DNA from: Burkholderiales bacterium
Lineage (GTDB): Bacteria > Pseudomonadota > Gammaproteobacteria > Burkholderiales > Burkholderiaceae_C
Direction: 5' to 3'
NCBI GenBank assembly: GCA_005793295.1
Contig: SXSX01000058.1
Span: 1-10,257, forward strand
Length of the DNA: 10,257 bases
This document shows, piece by piece, positions 8,130 through 10,257 of this stretch (positions are counted from its first letter, which is position 1; the number at the start of each line of letters is the position of its first letter). The position numbers and the translations under genes are program-made. Under the pieces are notes generated by a model. It was given only the letters and a program-made list of their open reading frames with translations, was not told the origin of the DNA and made no database searches.

Positions 8130-8512
8130 ATATTTGTCAAAGTACAGCCGTCGCCAATCGCGTCGCGCCAAACGCGCACCTGGCTTAAGCCCGGCAACGC
8201 AGGCTCCAAGCTGCGCCAAATAAAACTGCAGAGGTTTTCCAAGGTCGCAGGGCCAAGGCCGGGCACCTCATCCAACAAATGGTGATCAAGCTGGGGGCGC
8301 AGCTTGTCAATTTGCAAGCGCACCAAGCCCAAATCCACCACCATGCCGTTGTGCGGCTCGGGTTGGCCGCTGACAGTGACTTCGGCGTAATAGGTGTGGC
8401 CGTGCACCCGCAGGCTCCCCTCGGTTTCGATTTCCCGGCGCAGCGTATGGGCGGCATCGAAAAAGAATTTTTGGCTAACGCTAAATCGCGCCGCAAGAGG
8501 TAAGGCGTTCAT
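8126..8512 (-). CDS. queD: QueD-like protein, 6-pyruvoyl/6-carboxytetrahydropterin synthase family, with altered active-site residues
   Basis: By family and neighbour this should make 6-carboxytetrahydropterin from dihydroneopterin triphosphate, the substrate of QueE in queuosine synthesis. From the ATG at 8512 it has 128 residues. Zinc ligands are visible: His22 in FDAAH, and His37 and His39 in HGHTYYAEV. The Asp-His pair of the catalytic triad is present in LDHHLLDE, and PATLENL fits the substrate loop. Two usual residues are changed. The Cys four positions before HGH is Ser (SLRVHGH), and the C-terminal Glu-Thr that anchors the pterin reads Arg-Asp (VWRDAIGDGC). I chose the 8512 start because it overlaps the queE stop as ATGA and has GGGAA six bases upstream; a longer frame to 8584 runs inside queE. 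Fold is secure; exact activity is uncertain. Confidence 0.85.
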   Translation of the reverse strand: MNALPLAARFSVSQKFFFDAAHTLRREIETEGSLRVHGHTYYAEVTVSGQPEPHNGMVVDLGLVRLQIDKLRPQLDHHLLDEVPGLGPATLENLCSFIWRSLEPALPGLSQVRVWRDAIGDGCTLTNI

Positions 8513-9153
8513 CGTATTCCCGTGATTTTGTGGGTTTGCAAACTTAAATTCCAAATCGGGTTTTGAAGGCACAAGGCAATGCAAATCTCCGTATTTTTCG
8601 CCCGCAACACGTTGTCTTGCGGTTGCAAATAATGGTTTTCAAATGGCAGGTCTTGCATGGCTTGGGCGTCACTCCAACTCAGGCCGTCTTGGGGCCAAAC
8701 CAACTTAAGTTCCTGGCCACTGCGCTGAAGCCAAGGGGCACCGGCTTTAGGGCTGACACAAATCCAATCAACCCCTTCAGGCGCAAGCAAGCTGCCGTTG
8801 GTTTCAACCGCGATTTTGAAGTGACGGGCATGCAAAGCTGCAACCAAAGCGTCATCGACTTGCAGCAAAGGCTCCCCGCCGGTTAACACCACAAAGCGGT
8901 TTCCTAGCTCGCCTTCGGGCCACAGCTTTTCTATTTGAGAAGCCAAGGCAGCGGCGTTGTAATAGCGTGCGCCCAAGCTGCCGTCGGTTCCTACGAAATC
9001 GGTATCGCAAAACTGGCACACCGCGCTGGCGCGGTCTTGCTCACGCCCCGACCACAAATTGCAACCCGCAAAGCGGCAAAAGACCGCAGGCTTTCCCGCA
9101 TTCGCGCCTTCGCCTTGCAAGGTATAAAAAATCTCTTTGACTTGGTAGCTCAT
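8509..9153 (-). CDS. queE: 7-carboxy-7-deazaguanine synthase (radical SAM)
   Basis: QueE is a radical SAM enzyme that contracts 6-carboxytetrahydropterin to 7-carboxy-7-deazaguanine, the deazapurine-forming step toward preQ0 and queuosine. From the ATG at 9153 it has 214 residues. The N-terminal VKEIFYTLQGEG is diagnostic. The 4Fe-4S cysteines Cys31, Cys46 and Cys49 are spaced C-X14-C-X2-C, the expanded version known from the Burkholderia multivorans enzyme, instead of C-X3-C-X2-C. SAM and substrate motifs follow: TGGEPLLQ (91-98), VETNGS (116-121), SPKAG (134-138) and HYLQPQDN (174-181). The end, SLQTHKITGI, is typical, so the ATGA overlap with queD at 8509-8512 is genuine. A GTG at 9162 in frame is an alternative start, but family alignment favours 9153. 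It is the first gene of the operon. Confidence 0.95.
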   Translation of the reverse strand: MSYQVKEIFYTLQGEGANAGKPAVFCRFAGCNLWSGREQDRASAVCQFCDTDFVGTDGSLGARYYNAAALASQIEKLWPEGELGNRFVVLTGGEPLLQVDDALVAALHARHFKIAVETNGSLLAPEGVDWICVSPKAGAPWLQRSGQELKLVWPQDGLSWSDAQAMQDLPFENHYLQPQDNVLRAKNTEICIALCLQNPIWNLSLQTHKITGIR

Positions 9154-9245
9154 GGAACCCACGCAAAAAAGGCAGGTTCACGCGGCAAAAAGGGAGAACA
9201 TTCGCGGACAGCCCAACAACAAACGAGGGCCATCGCAGCGAGGTT

Positions 9246-9276
9246 TTTATACATGGTAGTCCTCTACATGGCCCAA
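9246..9276 (-). promoter_or_regulatory. Candidate promoter of the queE operon with dyad in the spacer
   Basis: On the minus strand TTGGGC (9276-9271, weak -35) and TATAAA (9251-9246, good -10) are separated by 19 bases. That spacer is filled by CATGTAG-AGGA-CTACCATG, an inverted repeat with 7-bp arms and one extra base. Transcription would start near 9239, giving a leader of roughly 85 bases before queE. The long spacer with a central dyad resembles promoters controlled by MerR-type activators, but the -35 is poor and this is a visual match only. Confidence 0.3.
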
Positions 9277-9468
9277 AATAGAAACGCTCCAAGCGCGGGC
9301 ACGCTGTGAAGTGAGATCTATTTTACAACCCGAAGATTGAAATTATTTTGCGGCCACCTGCAACTTTTATCACGCAAAATGAGGGTTTTCACTAGGTGCG
9401 GTCCAAATCGACGATCTGATAATGAATTTCAGGCGGTAATTTCACGCTTGTTTTTCCTCATATCGATT

Positions 9469-9472
9469 GGAG
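9469..9472 (+). promoter_or_regulatory. Ribosome binding site deciding the TTG start of the TRAP gene
   Basis: GGAG sits six bases before the TTG at 9479. The next in-frame TTG upstream, at 9467, overlaps this site and has no ribosome site of its own, and the first in-frame ATG falls inside the signal peptide's cleavage region, so 9479 is the best start. Confidence 0.6.
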
Positions 9473-9478
9473 CCCATC

Positions 9479-10257
9479 TTGACTGATAACAAAACCCCAC
9501 GCCGTCGTAACCTACTCAAAGGCATTGCAGTTGCTGCTGGTGCAGTATCTGCACCTATGCTCGCCAAAGCACAAACTGGCCCCATTTCCATGCGCTGGCA
9601 GAGCACATGGCCTGCCAAAGACATTTTCCATGAGTACGCCCTCGACTACGCGAAAAAAGTCAATGACATGACTGGCGGTGATTTGAAAATTGAAGTGTTG
9701 CCTGCGGGTTCTGTGGTTCCGGCTTTCGGATTGCTCGAAGCCGTATCCAAGGGAACATTGGACGGTGGTCACGGAGTTTTGGGTTACCACTACGGTAAGC
9801 AAAACGCCTTGGCGTTGTGGAATTCAGGCCCCGCCTTTGGCATGGACGCCAACATGATTCTGTCATGGCACAAGTATGGCGGCGGCGCTGACTTGCTCGC
9901 TAAGTTGTACGCCTCCATCGGCGGCAACGTGCAATCGTTCTTGTACGGCCCTATGTCTACACAGCCATTAGGCTGGTTCAAAAAGCCCATCACCAAGTCA
10001 TCTGACTTCAAAGGCTTGAAATTCCGTACAAACGGTTTGGCCATTGACCTGTTTACCGCCATGGGCGCTGCGGTTAATGCCTTGCCAGGCGGCGAGATCG
10101 TGCCAGCGATGGACCGCGGCTTGCTCGACGGCGCTGAGTTCAACAACGCCACCTCCGACCGTATCTTGGGCTTCCCCGATGTGTCTAAAGTGTGTATGTT
10201 GCAAAGCTACCACCAAAGCGCTGAGACTTTCGAGATCATGTTCAACAAGACCAAGTA
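9479..10257 (+). CDS. TRAP transporter substrate-binding protein (DctP family, TakP-like), 3'-truncated by window edge
   Basis: This is the periplasmic solute receptor of a tripartite ATP-independent transporter; 259 codons are visible and the frame runs off the window. It starts with TTG after a GGAG site. The signal peptide is of Tat type: RRNLLKG at residues 9-15, a short hydrophobic alanine-rich segment, and a cleavage site after Ala-Lys-Ala31. The mature part opens MRWQSTWPA and carries the conserved ligand arginine Arg183 in LKFRTNG, then LPGGEIVPAMDRG (202-214) and DGAEFNN (218-223). Gln162 and Glu220 have the spacing I recall for the metal- and oxoacid-binding residues of TakP, suggesting a 2-oxo or hydroxy acid ligand such as pyruvate or lactate. 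The membrane subunits dctQ and dctM probably follow outside the window. Ligand is inferred. Confidence 0.9.
   Translation, partial: MTDNKTPRRRNLLKGIAVAAGAVSAPMLAKAQTGPISMRWQSTWPAKDIFHEYALDYAKKVNDMTGGDLKIEVLPAGSVVPAFGLLEAVSKGTLDGGHGVLGYHYGKQNALALWNSGPAFGMDANMILSWHKYGGGADLLAKLYASIGGNVQSFLYGPMSTQPLGWFKKPITKSSDFKGLKFRTNGLAIDLFTAMGAAVNALPGGEIVPAMDRGLLDGAEFNNATSDRILGFPDVSKVCMLQSYHQSAETFEIMFNKTK

Larger units (their letters stand above)
9163..9478. other. Divergent intergenic region between queE and the TRAP binding-protein gene
   Basis: These 316 bases hold no convincing gene; short frames across it look like chance. It must carry the minus-strand promoter of queE-queD-guaD-dcd and probably the plus-strand promoter of the TRAP gene. 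On the minus strand I see a TATAAA with an inverted repeat upstream (separate entry). On the plus strand a GATAAT at 9418-9423 is a fair -10 but lacks a matching -35. The stretch 9310-9470 is A/T-rich. The minus-strand leader contains no sequence resembling a preQ1 riboswitch, and no terminator hairpin was found. Confidence 0.6.

Noticed and set aside
8130..8219. Thirty-codon N-terminal extension of guanine deaminase
   Set aside because: It lies inside queD, and the ATG at 8129 in an ATGA overlap gives the normal family start.
8513..8584. Longer N-terminus of the QueD-like protein
   Set aside because: It lies inside the conserved C-terminus of queE, and the ATG at 8512 has both an ATGA overlap and a GGGAA site.
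9153..9240. preQ1 riboswitch in the leader of the queE operon
   Set aside because: The minus-strand leader shows no A-rich tail pairing into a small hairpin loop and no resemblance to the known preQ1 classes.
9041..9309. Short open frames on both strands across the queE start and the intergenic region
   Set aside because: They have no ribosome sites or recognisable domains and overlap the conserved radical SAM coding region or the likely promoter.
9385..9423. Plus-strand promoter for the TRAP gene using GATAAT at 9418-9423
   Set aside because: No -35-like hexamer occurs at 16-18 bp; the nearest TTTTCA is 27 bp away.

Overview
The window looks like chromosomal DNA of a betaproteobacterium, most likely Burkholderiales/Comamonadaceae (a freshwater Limnohabitans- or Rhodoferax-like genome is my guess). 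The support is the protein style: a QueE with a C-X14-C-X2-C cluster motif like the Burkholderia enzyme, a kynU-kynA pair, an RhlE-type helicase and a TakP-like TRAP binding protein. Base composition is moderate. The first ~2.3 kb is visibly richer in A/T than the kyn genes that follow. There are no RNA genes, insertion sequences, CRISPR arrays or phage genes.

Layout. (1) Plus strand, 1-4553: the 3' part of a LacI/GalR-family regulator whose DNA-binding domain lies outside the window, then gabD (succinate-semialdehyde dehydrogenase), kynU (kynureninase) and kynA (tryptophan 2,3-dioxygenase). The gaps are 15, 25 and 8 bp, so all four could share a transcript. KynA opens the indole ring of tryptophan to N-formylkynurenine, and KynU splits kynurenine into anthranilate and alanine. 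The middle step, kynurenine formamidase (kynB), is not in the window, and gabD sits directly upstream of kynU. (2) Minus strand, 6129-4570: an RhlE-like DEAD-box RNA helicase, convergent with kynA and only 16 bp from it. (3) Minus strand, 9153-6217: a tight operon in the order queE, queD-like, guaD, dcd. Each of its three junctions is an ATGA stop/start overlap. QueE and QueD belong to the 7-deazaguanine (queuosine) route, GuaD deaminates guanine to xanthine, and Dcd makes dUTP from dCTP, so the operon groups purine/pterin/pyrimidine deamination and deazapurine steps. (4) A 9163-9478 intergenic region with a possible minus-strand promoter. (5) Plus strand, from 9479 to the window end: the start of a Tat-exported TRAP transporter binding protein for a small organic acid, cut by the window edge.

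Most of the window is ordinary metabolism. The points most worth a second look are the QueD-like protein, which lacks the usual catalytic Cys and the pterin-anchoring Glu; the guanine deaminase translationally coupled inside a queuosine operon; and the unrelated regulator-gabD pair joined to a kyn cluster without kynB. I found no convincing new defence or mobile system.
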